Assembly (NCBI GenBank): GCA_050633505.1 | Contig: JBOEGQ010000004.1 | Coordinates: forward strand, 496,001 to 560,000 | Direction: 5' to 3' | Length of the DNA stretch: 64,000 bases | Origin: UBA1672 sp050633505 | Lineage (GTDB): Bacteria > Pseudomonadota > Alphaproteobacteria > Micavibrionales > Micavibrionaceae | Shown: piece by piece, positions 27,075 through 33,951 of the stretch | Numbering within the stretch: position 1 is the first letter of the stretch | How the letters are laid out: each line of letters opens with the position of its first letter | Program-made: the position numbers and the translations under genes | Notes under the pieces: generated by a model | Told to the model about the DNA's origin: nothing | Seen by the model: the letters and a program-made list of their open reading frames with translations, nothing else | The model's database searches: none

Positions 27075-27923
27075 CTAAATAGGCGCTAACCCCAGCTCTT
27101 CACGTGCATCTTGCACAGCTGCACGTTTTATTGTGTCTTCATCACGACTAAGAACATATGATTTCTCAACAGCACGTACAGATGAAGAAACGTCCGGGAT
27201 ACTCGTCCCTTTCGCAATTTTGAAACGCAAATCATTTTCAGACTGCAAGGCATCAAACAACCCTTGCAACGTATCCGCAGCCACAGCTTTCGCCATAGCC
27301 TGCCCATCATGTGATAAGCTATATTGGTTATTCTCATCCAAGCGCAGTTTCATTGTTTTACTTCTTGTTCGCTCTGTTCTGCGTATTGTAAGCTCGCCGC
27401 CATGGGTCATATCAAGGTGAACTTTAACACCTTGCTTATCTTGGAAATCAGTTGTCAAAACACCCCTTGCCATCCCGTTTTCATCAACGATGTTTCTATC
27501 CTGTAAGGGACGCATAACACGATCATGGAACAAATTATTTATCCCTTCGAGAGCAACTTTAATCCGTCCGTCATCGGTCTTGGGTGTTACTGCATACGGT
27601 AAGTCGACCAAATCCTGTTGCAAGAGTTCCTCTAGGAATTGCGCTTTCAAAGCCACTGTCCCACGTGATAACTTCAGATCATCAATCAGGCCAGTTGTAC
27701 TATCTCGTTCTGCAACCAATTTCACACCAACATCATTAATCACAATTTTGTCTTTATCGATTTCAAGGCGTTCCGAACGACCTGAGGGCGTTTTTACCAT
27801 TGTAGATACAGGAAATTCCGGCTCTCCTGCTTTAAAACGTGATGAAACAATACCATTCAAAATACCGATTGTACGATCTTGCGCTGCCTCTAACCTTGCC
27901 CGCGCTTCTTCTCTTATAGCCAT
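27075..27923 (-). CDS. Hypothetical phage-cluster protein (282 aa)
   Basis: Unrecognised. I start at the ATG at 27923 (AIREEARARLEAAQ) because CAGGAG lies seven bases upstream; the frame opens 19 codons earlier. It is a charged, mixed alpha/beta protein without membrane segments, and it lies between the capsid region and the tail tubes. In T7-like genomes this interval is normally empty or holds decoration proteins, so it may be an accessory structural protein or cargo. The C-terminus is helical and ends ELGLAPI. Confidence 0.55.
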   Translation of the reverse strand: MAIREEARARLEAAQDRTIGILNGIVSSRFKAGEPEFPVSTMVKTPSGRSERLEIDKDKIVINDVGVKLVAERDSTTGLIDDLKLSRGTVALKAQFLEELLQQDLVDLPYAVTPKTDDGRIKVALEGINNLFHDRVMRPLQDRNIVDENGMARGVLTTDFQDKQGVKVHLDMTHGGELTIRRTERTRSKTMKLRLDENNQYSLSHDGQAMAKAVAADTLQGLFDALQSENDLRFKIAKGTSIPDVSSSVRAVEKSYVLSRDEDTIKRAAVQDAREELGLAPI

Positions 27924-28193
27924 CTCGCCACTCCTGAATTCATAGATACCCAAAGTAATCAGGGGCGGAAAATATATCATCTACGCAAAAATTTCAACAT
28001 ATTCTGTAAAATATGGTGCACCCCTAATTCTAAGATCAGGGATGCACCCATTCGATACCATCTCTATGCGGCAAAAGGCGGGCCTGTTTCAGGTAAGAGG
28101 AGGAAATGCCGCTTTTTCACTGAACAACCTTTTTACACATGCGTTTAGCGCGCTTATACGGTGTGAGGAAAATTGACCACGCGCTATACAGCA

Positions 28194-28433
28194 CTACACG
28201 TATGCAGTAACTGTAACGCTGCTACCGTCATTTGTGCTTACGACATAAAAAGCGGTCGAAGCACTACCATCGGTATCGATATTCGCAATAATCAAATCAT
28301 TTTCACGCAGCATATCTGCCGCATTATTGAAGTATCCTGCGCCTTCAATATCGCTATCTACTGTTGTAAAATGCCATAGTGTAAAGTTATTTGCATACGC
28401 AAGAACACTTAGATCAGAAGCTATAAAAGCCAT
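28194..28433 (-). CDS. Small phage structural-like protein (79 aa)
   Basis: 79 residues, beta-rich and acidic, beginning AFIASDLSVLAYANNFTLWH and containing AADMLRENDLIIANI. Small proteins of this form often follow the major capsid gene in alphaproteobacterial podoviruses and are thought to be virion or head-decoration components. AGGAGAAAATCA precedes the ATG, and the gene begins 38 bases after the capsid gene stop. A low-GC 270-base gap after it holds only an inverted repeat without a T-run. Confidence 0.6.
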   Translation of the reverse strand: MAFIASDLSVLAYANNFTLWHFTTVDSDIEGAGYFNNAADMLRENDLIIANIDTDGSASTAFYVVSTNDGSSVTVTAYV

Positions 28434-28470
28434 TGATTTTCTCCTAAAAAATTAATATTGAAATTTCAGA

Positions 28471-29295
28471 TTATTCAGAGCACTTGATTGTGATAATCCC
28501 GCTCTCATCAATCAAACCGGATCCTTGGCTCATCATGTTATTCACAAAATGCGCCGCACGATCACCATGCCAACTGACATCCGTCTGGACATCACCTGCA
28601 GCCGCGTGACCAACAGCCGTTTTGTGATAATAGAAACAAGAACGCTCATCACTGACATCAATCGGTAATCCCGAATGCGGAATAAAGACTGTGCCTAAGA
28701 ACATTTTAGCCTGTGTGATTGTTGCAAACGGTAATTCCTGCGCACCAATATATTCTGCATTCACGAATTCTTCGATTGAGAGCAAATCACTCCACTGTTT
28801 CCAACCGACAATACAATAGCGCATCCCATCATCCGGCACATCGTTCTCACCAAATGTTTCAAAGGCTGAAAGAATTTTGTCTTTGGTCAAACCAACACTT
28901 CCTGCCGCAATCGTATTTAAGGATGCAGCATCAAGAGCGTTTACAATCAACTCATCTGTTTTACGACCAAGCGCATGCGCACCGGCATTTGCAATGACCT
29001 GACGTTCATCAATATTCGTTTTCAATTCATCCAGACGATCTACCCAGTCCCCTGCGTAATAGTCGGACAAAACAACCTCAATCGCAGAATGGTCAAGATT
29101 CATCACCGGGACCATACCGTGTGTTGACTTTGTGCTTGCCGTTCCTTTACCGACCTTTTGAAACACTGCGCTTGATCCGTTTACGTTGGAAATAGTCCGC
29201 ACAGTATTACGTAGTTTGGAGCCCTGACGCTGATACGCTTCATGGACTTCACGTTCAAATTGCTTAATAAATGCCTGATCTATAGTTGTGGACAT
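28471..29295 (-). CDS. Major capsid protein
   Basis: 274 residues. The sequence fits the short HK97-fold capsid proteins of T7-like prophages of alphaproteobacteria: an N-terminal helical arm (IDQAFIKQFEREVHEAYQRQ), a central VVLSDYYAGDWVDRLDE segment, DELIVNALDAA as the spine helix, and a C-terminal beta region ending in IDESGIITIKCSE. Scaffold and portal lie upstream in conventional order. GAAGAGG precedes the ATG. Its promoter probably lies in the palindrome-rich gap before it, because the PilZ gene and a bidirectional terminator separate it from the scaffold. Confidence 0.82.
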   Translation of the reverse strand: MSTTIDQAFIKQFEREVHEAYQRQGSKLRNTVRTISNVNGSSAVFQKVGKGTASTKSTHGMVPVMNLDHSAIEVVLSDYYAGDWVDRLDELKTNIDERQVIANAGAHALGRKTDELIVNALDAASLNTIAAGSVGLTKDKILSAFETFGENDVPDDGMRYCIVGWKQWSDLLSIEEFVNAEYIGAQELPFATITQAKMFLGTVFIPHSGLPIDVSDERSCFYYHKTAVGHAAAGDVQTDVSWHGDRAAHFVNNMMSQGSGLIDESGIITIKCSE

Positions 29296-29414
29296 AATTA
29301 TACCTCTTCTTCATGTTAGAGAAAGTTTTAAAACGCCTGCTCTTTGGTTATCTCTACGGATCCGTTACGCAACGAACCGCATACCACAAGGCCAAAGGCA
29401 AACAACCGAGAAAC

Positions 29415-29444
29415 AAAAAAGGCGTGCGCTTTCAAAAAGGCACG
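29415..29444 (-). terminator. Weak terminator-like hairpin in the capsid leader
   Basis: On the minus strand CGTGC pairs with GCACG and a T-run of six follows two bases later. The five-pair stem and long loop make it weak. It would lie inside the capsid mRNA leader if transcription starts at the palindromes near 29500. Confidence 0.3.
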
Positions 29445-29491
29445 TTATCTTTTCTGCTTTAAAAAAATTAATTAAGGCATTAATATATATA

Positions 29492-29519
29492 GTATATCCT
29501 TAGGATATACCTAAGGTAT
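29492..29519. repeat. Nested palindromes, putative operator
   Basis: Three overlapping perfect inverted repeats share one 28-base stretch. GTATATCC/GGATATAC has centre TTA (29492-29510). CCTTAGG/CCTAAGG has centre ATATA (29498-29516). ATACCT/AGGTAT has a single-base centre (29507-29519). Such overlapping dyads suggest cooperative binding of a dimeric regulator between divergent promoters. AT-richness raises the chance rate of short palindromes but not of three overlapping ones. Confidence 0.55.
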
Positions 29520-29671
29520 GCAACAGCATATATAATAAGAAAAAAAGCCTATTCCTTTGTTATTTTTACACAGATTTTCTATGTATATTTTCTAAAATAG
29601 TGCTCTTTGCCTTAATTTCGCCAAAAATGAATATTAGATTAAGTTAATAAAATATTAAGGAAAATAAATTC

Positions 29672-30061
29672 ATGTTTGGTAAAGTTATCTCATCGCCGAT
29701 GCGTGACGAACGCACTTTAAACGAACATAGACGTCGCCAAAATGCCCGTCGCAACGATGATCGTTGTGTCACAATCATTAACGGCCAGATGTATCCGGTT
29801 GAGAACTGGAGTTCTGGCGGCATGTTAATCACGGCGGATGAACGCCTCTTTGCCAAAGAGCAAGATTGCGTCTTCACTCTTAAATTCAAATTACGTGGCG
29901 AAATCATAGAAATAGATCACAAGGCCACTGTTGCCCGTAAAAGCCCAAATAAGGTTGCTTTACAATTCCTGCCATTGACAAAAGATGTTCAGTCCGATTT
30001 CCAAAAAGTTGTTGATGATTATGTTGCACAACGTTTTGCCGAATCACAAACACGACAATAA
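29672..30061 (+). CDS. PilZ domain protein
   Basis: 129 residues. The PilZ c-di-GMP-binding signature is present: an RxxxR motif in RRQNARRNDDR (about 16-28), followed after the usual spacing by ENWSSGGMLI, the D/NxSxxG motif. The beta-barrel continues to VALQFLPL. The protein is a single domain with no other output module, so it probably acts through protein contacts. It is encoded on the plus strand inside the minus-strand phage cluster, between scaffold and capsid. AAGG lies upstream of the ATG, and a strong terminator follows. It looks like a host-type gene rather than a phage structural gene. Confidence 0.85.
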   Translation: MFGKVISSPMRDERTLNEHRRRQNARRNDDRCVTIINGQMYPVENWSSGGMLITADERLFAKEQDCVFTLKFKLRGEIIEIDHKATVARKSPNKVALQFLPLTKDVQSDFQKVVDDYVAQRFAESQTRQ

Positions 30062-30086
30062 AACGTTCAAAGTTTCGGGGCACAAA

Positions 30087-30121
30087 AGCCTTCCTCTACA
30101 CAGTAGAAGGAGGGCTTTTTT
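30087..30121 (+). terminator. Bidirectional terminator between pilZ and scaffold genes
   Basis: A twelve-pair stem (AGCCTTCCTCTA with TAGAAGGAGGGCT, one bulge and one wobble) has loop CACAG and is followed by TTTTTT on the plus strand. On the minus strand the same stem is followed by TTTTG, so it can end both the PilZ and the scaffold transcripts, which converge here. Confidence 0.85.
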
Positions 30122-30136
30122 CATTCCCGATCCATT

Positions 30137-30781
30137 TTAAGCTCCATATAGGTTCTTAAACCCTTGTGTAACCTTTGCGATATGCGTCGGGTCTTTATGC
30201 TTCCAATATTTAGGATCTCTCATCATTGATGCGAGTTCGTTTTCTTCAGCACCAGATACATCATTATTACCTACATCCTTATGCAGGTTCGGCTCTTCCC
30301 CCTTCATCATACGATATAGAGCAAGTACACCTTCATAAGAACTGGCCATGCTATCCAACACATCTGCACTCAACGTCTTATTACCAAATGCGTACAACTG
30401 ACGTGCGACAACCTTCCATTTTTCCACACCGCCAAAATATTCTATAAGCCTTTCGACCTCACGATCGGCTTTATAATCCGCAGCCATTTGTCTGATTATC
30501 GGGATCAGTTTTTCTTCTGCAAGGTTATAAACCTCCTGTGCTTGATCTTGTGTAAAGCCTTTCTCATACAGGCGTTTATTAACATCTGTATCTGCCGTGA
30601 ACAAACTATGGTCACACTCAATACAATATTCCTCCGGGGATTTCGGAACAGTTGGAAGCTGAGACATTCTTTGCTCCAACGCCTTATAAGAACGCGCCAT
30701 CATCTCGATATTGACTTGTCCTGTTTGCGGATCTTTGAATTTCTCGGGGATCTCGCTATTTAAAAGATTTTCATCATGCAT
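30137..30781 (-). CDS. Phage scaffolding / capsid assembly protein
   Basis: 214 residues, acidic and helical, in the T7 gp9 position between portal and capsid. Segments recurrent in podovirus scaffolds are visible: MMARSYKALEQRMSQLP, the PEEYCIECDHSLF strand, and VNKRLYEKGFTQDQAQEVY followed by NLAEEKLIP. The C-terminus YWKHKDPTHIAKVTQGFKN is basic and helical, as required for binding coat protein. AGGAGAG precedes the ATG. It is predicted to be absent from mature particles. Confidence 0.82.
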   Translation of the reverse strand: MHDENLLNSEIPEKFKDPQTGQVNIEMMARSYKALEQRMSQLPTVPKSPEEYCIECDHSLFTADTDVNKRLYEKGFTQDQAQEVYNLAEEKLIPIIRQMAADYKADREVERLIEYFGGVEKWKVVARQLYAFGNKTLSADVLDSMASSYEGVLALYRMMKGEEPNLHKDVGNNDVSGAEENELASMMRDPKYWKHKDPTHIAKVTQGFKNLYGA

Positions 30782-30818
30782 TTATATACTCTCCTTATAA
30801 TATTGAATTTTGGTTTAC

Positions 30819-31112
30819 CTAAAGCGGGTGCTTACCCCGATCAATTAAGCGAAGTAGCGTTGCGACCAAAGCACGCTGCCCTTCGACATAACGCAAATGC
30901 CCGTCTTGAGCAGATGCACCAAGCACACGACAGAATGTAATGTCCTGCAAATGTGCTAAAACTTTTTGTCCATCTTCACTGGAAAAAAGCCGAGCGCATA
31001 CTTTTTCAATCTCACGCAGTTCCTGCGCTGTTCGGGATGGAGGCCGGTAAATGATTCCTGTGTTATTTAAATCAGGAAAAACATCTTTGTCATTCTCACC
31101 CTTGCTAAACAT
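30819..31112 (-). CDS. Bbp19-like small phage protein
   Basis: 97 residues from the ATG at 31112; a GTG one codon earlier is also possible, and a purine-rich GGAGGGGGGAG precedes both. The C-terminal 60 residues have the Bbp19-family pattern: EDGQKVLAHLQDITF, then RYVEGQRALVATLLRLID. These small proteins sit beside portal genes in many podoviruses and have no known biochemical role. The start overlaps the end of the portal gene, which suggests coupled translation. Confidence 0.65.
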   Translation of the reverse strand: MFSKGENDKDVFPDLNNTGIIYRPPSRTAQELREIEKVCARLFSSEDGQKVLAHLQDITFCRVLGASAQDGHLRYVEGQRALVATLLRLIDRGKHPL

Positions 31113-32673
31113 CACTCCCCCCTCCCTGTTGTATTGCAGATTGAACTAATCCCTGTCCCAGCGCATTAAGCGCGGCACTTTCCTGCGTCACATTTTTCTT
31201 AATCAAATCACTTGGCACGGCCAGAGCTTCACCAAGGAAACGAGCAGCAGCAGGAAAATCAACACTGGATGATGCTTCTGGTCCCATCGCAACAACTGAA
31301 TTAATCCAACTGATCGTATTTTGGATATTGCGTTGCCCTTGAGATCTAGCAAGAGGCGAGCGATAATCCACCTGTACCAAGCGCCCGTCCAAAGATATAT
31401 CCGGCACTTCTCCACGTCTGCGTAATATTGAGAATGCCCGTTTAATAAGTGGTGTTAAAAGCTCTGATTGTAAGCGCCCGTAGGTAGCCCCTAAAAGTAA
31501 GGACATTTCCGCAGAACGCTCAAGCACCTCAGTTGCACTCATCCGCGGTGCATTAACCGGAGCCAGCTTATCCGTCAGCAATGCACGACGAATACGGCTA
31601 TGCAAACTATCGAGAACCAATTGAGATACATCAAATTTCCCCGGCATCGTTAATGGCTGCAAGCCTTTTGAACCAATCGCCTTGGGAATAATACTCCCCG
31701 GTGTTAGCTTAATATTCGCTGGATTTAAAACGCCATCATCATCAGCCTGCCAAATACCTGTGACCGCAATTGATGCATTTTTTAAAATGAGTTCAACAAC
31801 CTTATTTGCTGTTTTAATATCAGGTAACGCCTTCATAACAGGAGAACGACCGTAAACCTCACCAGGGGACTTAATCCACCTGAAATTAATGATAGGTGAC
31901 TCGTTGAACTGCCCTGACTGCAAAATAATATGATCTTGTGCGCCATAGGACAGAAACGCGACATAATCATAGACAAGACCATTCGGAATAACCGCTTCCA
32001 GAACATCAAATCTTTTTTGCGCATCCCTTGATGCTTCCTTTAATAGGTCTGCCGGAAGCTCCGCAGATGGATAACGCGCGCTTAATTGCTCAAACGTCAT
32101 ATGGATTGTCCGAAATGTGCCGTCCAAATAGCCGGAAGCTCCCTCTTCTAACACCACATATTTCAAAGGGTTAGAGAAAAAACGAAATGCGGAAAACTCT
32201 CCGGGATCTGCCTCTTCAAATGATAGAGATGCGGTTCCCCCGACAACCAAGTCCAAATAACATTGGTGGATTTCAACTGCAAAATTCGATCGATCAAAAT
32301 GCGCCTGAATTGTTTTTGCCGCCTGCTCAAGAATTGGTGAAAGACGATCTGCCTGTTCCGCGGACATATCGGGGCCGGGCTTTAACCCAAACCATTGAGA
32401 CCATGTAGGCGTTAAGTTTCCAAGCAAACTTGCCGCCAACTGATCTGCTGCATCCATTGCCGTGGCATCATATATATGGTTGGTTCGTGCATGTCCCGTA
32501 ATAAGCGTATCTGTAAAACCACCACTTTGCGGTAATGCATGATCGTAACAATCCTGCCACAGATTCAGCCAATTATCCCTTCGTTGCTTCACAGTGTTAT
32601 AACGTTCAAGCAGTCTTTCAGCATCTACAGAATCACTGTGTTTTAAAGATCCTTTATTCGTATCTGTAATCAT
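31105..32673 (-). CDS. Head-to-tail connector (portal) protein
   Basis: 522 residues, the size of T7-type connector proteins. The opening helical region WLNLWQDCYDHALPQSGGF, the clip/stem segment INFRWIKSPGEVYGRSPVMKALPDIK (seen as GEVYGRSPVMKALPDIK) and PRMSATEVLERSAEMS followed by LLGATYGRLQSELLTPLI are diagnostic. The dodecameric portal nucleates head assembly and forms the DNA channel. The tail is Gln/Gly-rich. GGGAGGAAGCT gives a strong ribosome-binding site. No truncation or missing region is visible. Confidence 0.9.
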   Translation of the reverse strand: MITDTNKGSLKHSDSVDAERLLERYNTVKQRRDNWLNLWQDCYDHALPQSGGFTDTLITGHARTNHIYDATAMDAADQLAASLLGNLTPTWSQWFGLKPGPDMSAEQADRLSPILEQAAKTIQAHFDRSNFAVEIHQCYLDLVVGGTASLSFEEADPGEFSAFRFFSNPLKYVVLEEGASGYLDGTFRTIHMTFEQLSARYPSAELPADLLKEASRDAQKRFDVLEAVIPNGLVYDYVAFLSYGAQDHIILQSGQFNESPIINFRWIKSPGEVYGRSPVMKALPDIKTANKVVELILKNASIAVTGIWQADDDGVLNPANIKLTPGSIIPKAIGSKGLQPLTMPGKFDVSQLVLDSLHSRIRRALLTDKLAPVNAPRMSATEVLERSAEMSLLLGATYGRLQSELLTPLIKRAFSILRRRGEVPDISLDGRLVQVDYRSPLARSQGQRNIQNTISWINSVVAMGPEASSSVDFPAAARFLGEALAVPSDLIKKNVTQESAALNALGQGLVQSAIQQGGGSDV

Positions 32674-32683
32674 AGCTTCCTCC

Positions 32684-32929
32684 CTATTCTCCTAATAGCG
32701 TTTTACGCTGTTCATTATTATCTTCATCTAAGAACCCCAGAAAGCCTGAAGAGACCGTACCGGAGCGCCCTCTATCACGTGCCAAAAGGTTTTTTTCCCG
32801 TGCATCAGAGGCCACTTTTTCCGTTTCTGCCCCAGATAATGTGCCATCATTCTGTTCTTCATTGCTATCTTCTTTAACCACAACCTTCTGCGGTTGAGGA
32901 ACGGTCGGAGTTGATGTAAAGCTTCCCAT
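32684..32929 (-). CDS. Small charged phage-cluster protein (81 aa)
   Basis: 81 residues, Glu/Lys/Ser-rich and probably disordered, ending FLDEDNNEQRKTLLGE. I start at the ATG at 32929 because AAAAGGAGAAATCTT directly precedes it. The longer open frame to 33151 is an antiframe artefact of the overlapping gene. The first 56 bases overlap the end of the 146-residue gene in another frame. It precedes the portal by 10 bases. Small disordered proteins at this position are common in related prophages; the function is unknown. Confidence 0.6.
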   Translation of the reverse strand: MGSFTSTPTVPQPQKVVVKEDSNEEQNDGTLSGAETEKVASDAREKNLLARDRGRSGTVSSGFLGFLDEDNNEQRKTLLGE

Positions 32930-33314
32930 AAGATTTCTCCTTTTCATGTAAATATTGATAAAGTTGCCATGGCGTAAAAATCGTAAATTTGTGAACGCCC
33001 AAAACACGTTTACAAACTTCAACACATGTAAAAAACATCGGCGGAGCACTGCACTTTGGTGGTTCCTCAACACAAGACGTAACCTCGACGACATCGTGCC
33101 CCATATCGGAAAAATACGACGAAAAATCAAAGCTCTTCGGTATATTATCAAGGGACTTCACCGACATATAATGCGCCATCGGATCAACACTGATCCATTG
33201 CTGCCCGTCATGCATAATGACAAAACAATGCCGGTATCCTGGCTTTAGAAATGACAAAGCCTTAAAATCAGTCTGGTTGGTAAAAACAACCCAAACCCTC
33301 TTCTCGCTTTGCAT
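32874..33314 (-). CDS. Conserved phage-associated hypothetical protein (146 aa)
   Basis: 146 residues starting RVWVVFTNQTDFKALSFL and continuing KPGYRHCFVIMHDGQQWISVDP, a mixed alpha/beta protein with six cysteines and a His in the conserved GYRHCFV strand. Proteins with this RxWVVF...PGxRHCFV...W..xDP pattern occur upstream of podovirus portals in alphaproteobacteria. The Cys/His arrangement could be a papain-like or NlpC-like fold, but this is speculative. GAGGGCG precedes the ATG, which lies two bases after the stop of the upstream gene. Confidence 0.65.
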   Translation of the reverse strand: MQSEKRVWVVFTNQTDFKALSFLKPGYRHCFVIMHDGQQWISVDPMAHYMSVKSLDNIPKSFDFSSYFSDMGHDVVEVTSCVEEPPKCSAPPMFFTCVEVCKRVLGVHKFTIFTPWQLYQYLHEKEKSYGKLYINSDRSSTAEGCG

Positions 33315-33316
33315 CT

Positions 33317-33727
33317 TTACGCCCTCATTTCCGGGAATGCATAATCATGACGATCCGATACAGGTTGCAAACGCCGAACCCAACTTTCCTGAGGAATCAG
33401 GCCTTTTTCTTCAAAGACTTTCTCCATTCTTTCCATGGCCTCAGACCAAAGATAATGCGCGCGCTTTTCTTTTACACGGCGTGAATCAGGTGCCATCATT
33501 CTTTGCCCATAATGACGTAACACCAGTAAATGATCGCGCTGTATGCGGCGTTGCCTATATAACCCATCAATAATTTTCAAAACATCGACCGGTTCGCATG
33601 GGCGCTGCGAAGCACCGTAACCAGCAGTAATTTGTGCACCATCATTGCGCGCAGATTGTGCGGAAATAAACCAAAACCATACATCTTCTGCTGTTTCAAA
33701 TAGAATCGTTTCTGCCCCATCCGTCAT
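33317..33727 (-). CDS. Conserved phage-associated hypothetical protein (136 aa), first gene of the cluster
   Basis: 136 residues, basic and helical. It opens ETAEDVWFWFISAQSARNDG, then RPCEPVDVLKIIDGLYRQRR and DHLLVLRHYGQRMMAPDSRR. The pattern of Trp/Arg-rich helices with a possible helix-turn-helix in RRIQRDHLLVLRHYG looks like a DNA-binding or transcription-related protein, but I do not recognise a characterised family. AGAGGGAAC precedes the ATG. As the first gene behind the LexA-type box it is a candidate regulator of the operon. Confidence 0.6.
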   Translation of the reverse strand: MTDGAETILFETAEDVWFWFISAQSARNDGAQITAGYGASQRPCEPVDVLKIIDGLYRQRRIQRDHLLVLRHYGQRMMAPDSRRVKEKRAHYLWSEAMERMEKVFEEKGLIPQESWVRRLQPVSDRHDYAFPEMRA

Positions 33728-33764
33728 AGCGGTTGTTCCCTCTTCTTTTGCTAATATGAAATAT

Positions 33765-33841
33765 GAAAGTGTGTATGTGCTTTTGCCTGAAAAAACACAC
33801 AGTTGTTCCCTTTATGTTCTCTTTATGCCTCACACACTTTC
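33765..33841. repeat. Inverted and direct repeats in the HTH-pyrE / phage-cluster divergent region
   Basis: GAAAGTGTGT (33765-33774) and ACACACTTTC (33832-33841) form a perfect ten-base inverted repeat with a wide spacing. A further ACACAC lies at 33795-33800. GTTGTTCCCT occurs at 33732-33741 and again at 33802-33811. These look like operator half-sites around the divergent promoters. Confidence 0.5.
33805..33819. promoter_or_regulatory. lexA box: LexA-type SOS box (GTTC-N7-GTTC)
   Basis: GTTCCCTTTATGTTC fits the alphaproteobacterial LexA operator GTTC-N7-GTTC exactly. It lies 78 bases upstream of the first phage-cluster gene (minus strand) and 133 bases upstream of the HTH-PyrE start (plus strand). 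An 11-base tandem repeat (GTTCCCTTTAT, GTTCTCTTTAT) contains it. It suggests induction by DNA damage of one or both divergent units. A chance match in 64 kb is not negligible, but the position is exactly where a prophage control site is expected. Confidence 0.6.
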
Positions 33842-33951
33842 GGAAGTCAAGAGAAAAAATAAGAATATTTTCCTGTTTCTTTTTTCGCACGATAATGGGA
33901 CTACTATCCTACTTAATTAAAACTATAGACATTTTTAGGATCCATATATTC

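Larger units (their letters stand above)
29296..29671. promoter_or_regulatory. Divergent capsid/PilZ intergenic region (376 bases)
   Basis: No gene is visible. The region is AT-rich, lies between the divergently transcribed capsid and PilZ genes, and must hold both promoters. It contains a nested palindromic element at 29492-29519, a weak terminator-like hairpin at 29415-29444, and TTAA-N7-TTAA at 29644-29658, which matches the CtrA-box pattern but overlaps the PilZ ribosome-binding region. Confidence 0.6.
16445..33727 (-). mobile_element. Podovirus (T7-like) morphogenesis/lysis cluster; defective prophage or domesticated particle locus
   Basis: About 17.3 kb of minus-strand genes in T7 late-gene order. 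Reading leftward from 33727: three small proteins, portal, Bbp19-like, scaffold, major capsid protein, small proteins, tail tubular A, tail tubular B, internal virion-like, tail fibre, small terminase candidate, large terminase, spanin-like, endolysin, holin. Strong Shine-Dalgarno sequences and short gaps are typical of phage operons. No integrase, excisionase, DNA or RNA polymerase, helicase or tRNA is present in or beside it, and I see no flanking direct repeat. Three non-phage genes are embedded (PilZ on the other strand, OmpA-like lipoprotein, EamA transporter). Limits given are the outermost recognised genes, not mapped attachment sites. Confidence 0.8.

Noticed and set aside
28015..28048. 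GGTGCACCCC / GGGATGCACC inverted repeat after the 79-residue phage gene, as terminator or att site
   Set aside because: No T-run follows on either strand, and no matching copy was noticed at the other end of the cluster, so neither role is supported.
32930..33151. N-terminal extension of the 81-residue phage protein
   Set aside because: It lies in an alternative frame of the conserved 146-residue gene, is Arg/Phe-rich in a way typical of antiframes, and the strong ribosome-binding site is at 32929.
33763..33951. Upstream in-frame extension of the HTH-PyrE protein (63 residues)
   Set aside because: The residues are Phe/Ile/Cys-rich and not protein-like, the stretch contains the LexA-type box and repeats, and the ATG at 33952 has AGGA upstream and starts exactly where the HTH family begins.
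16445..33951. tRNA gene or direct repeats marking prophage attachment sites
   Set aside because: I found no tRNA-like sequence and no long direct repeat shared by the two ends by eye; a computed repeat search is needed before claiming att sites.
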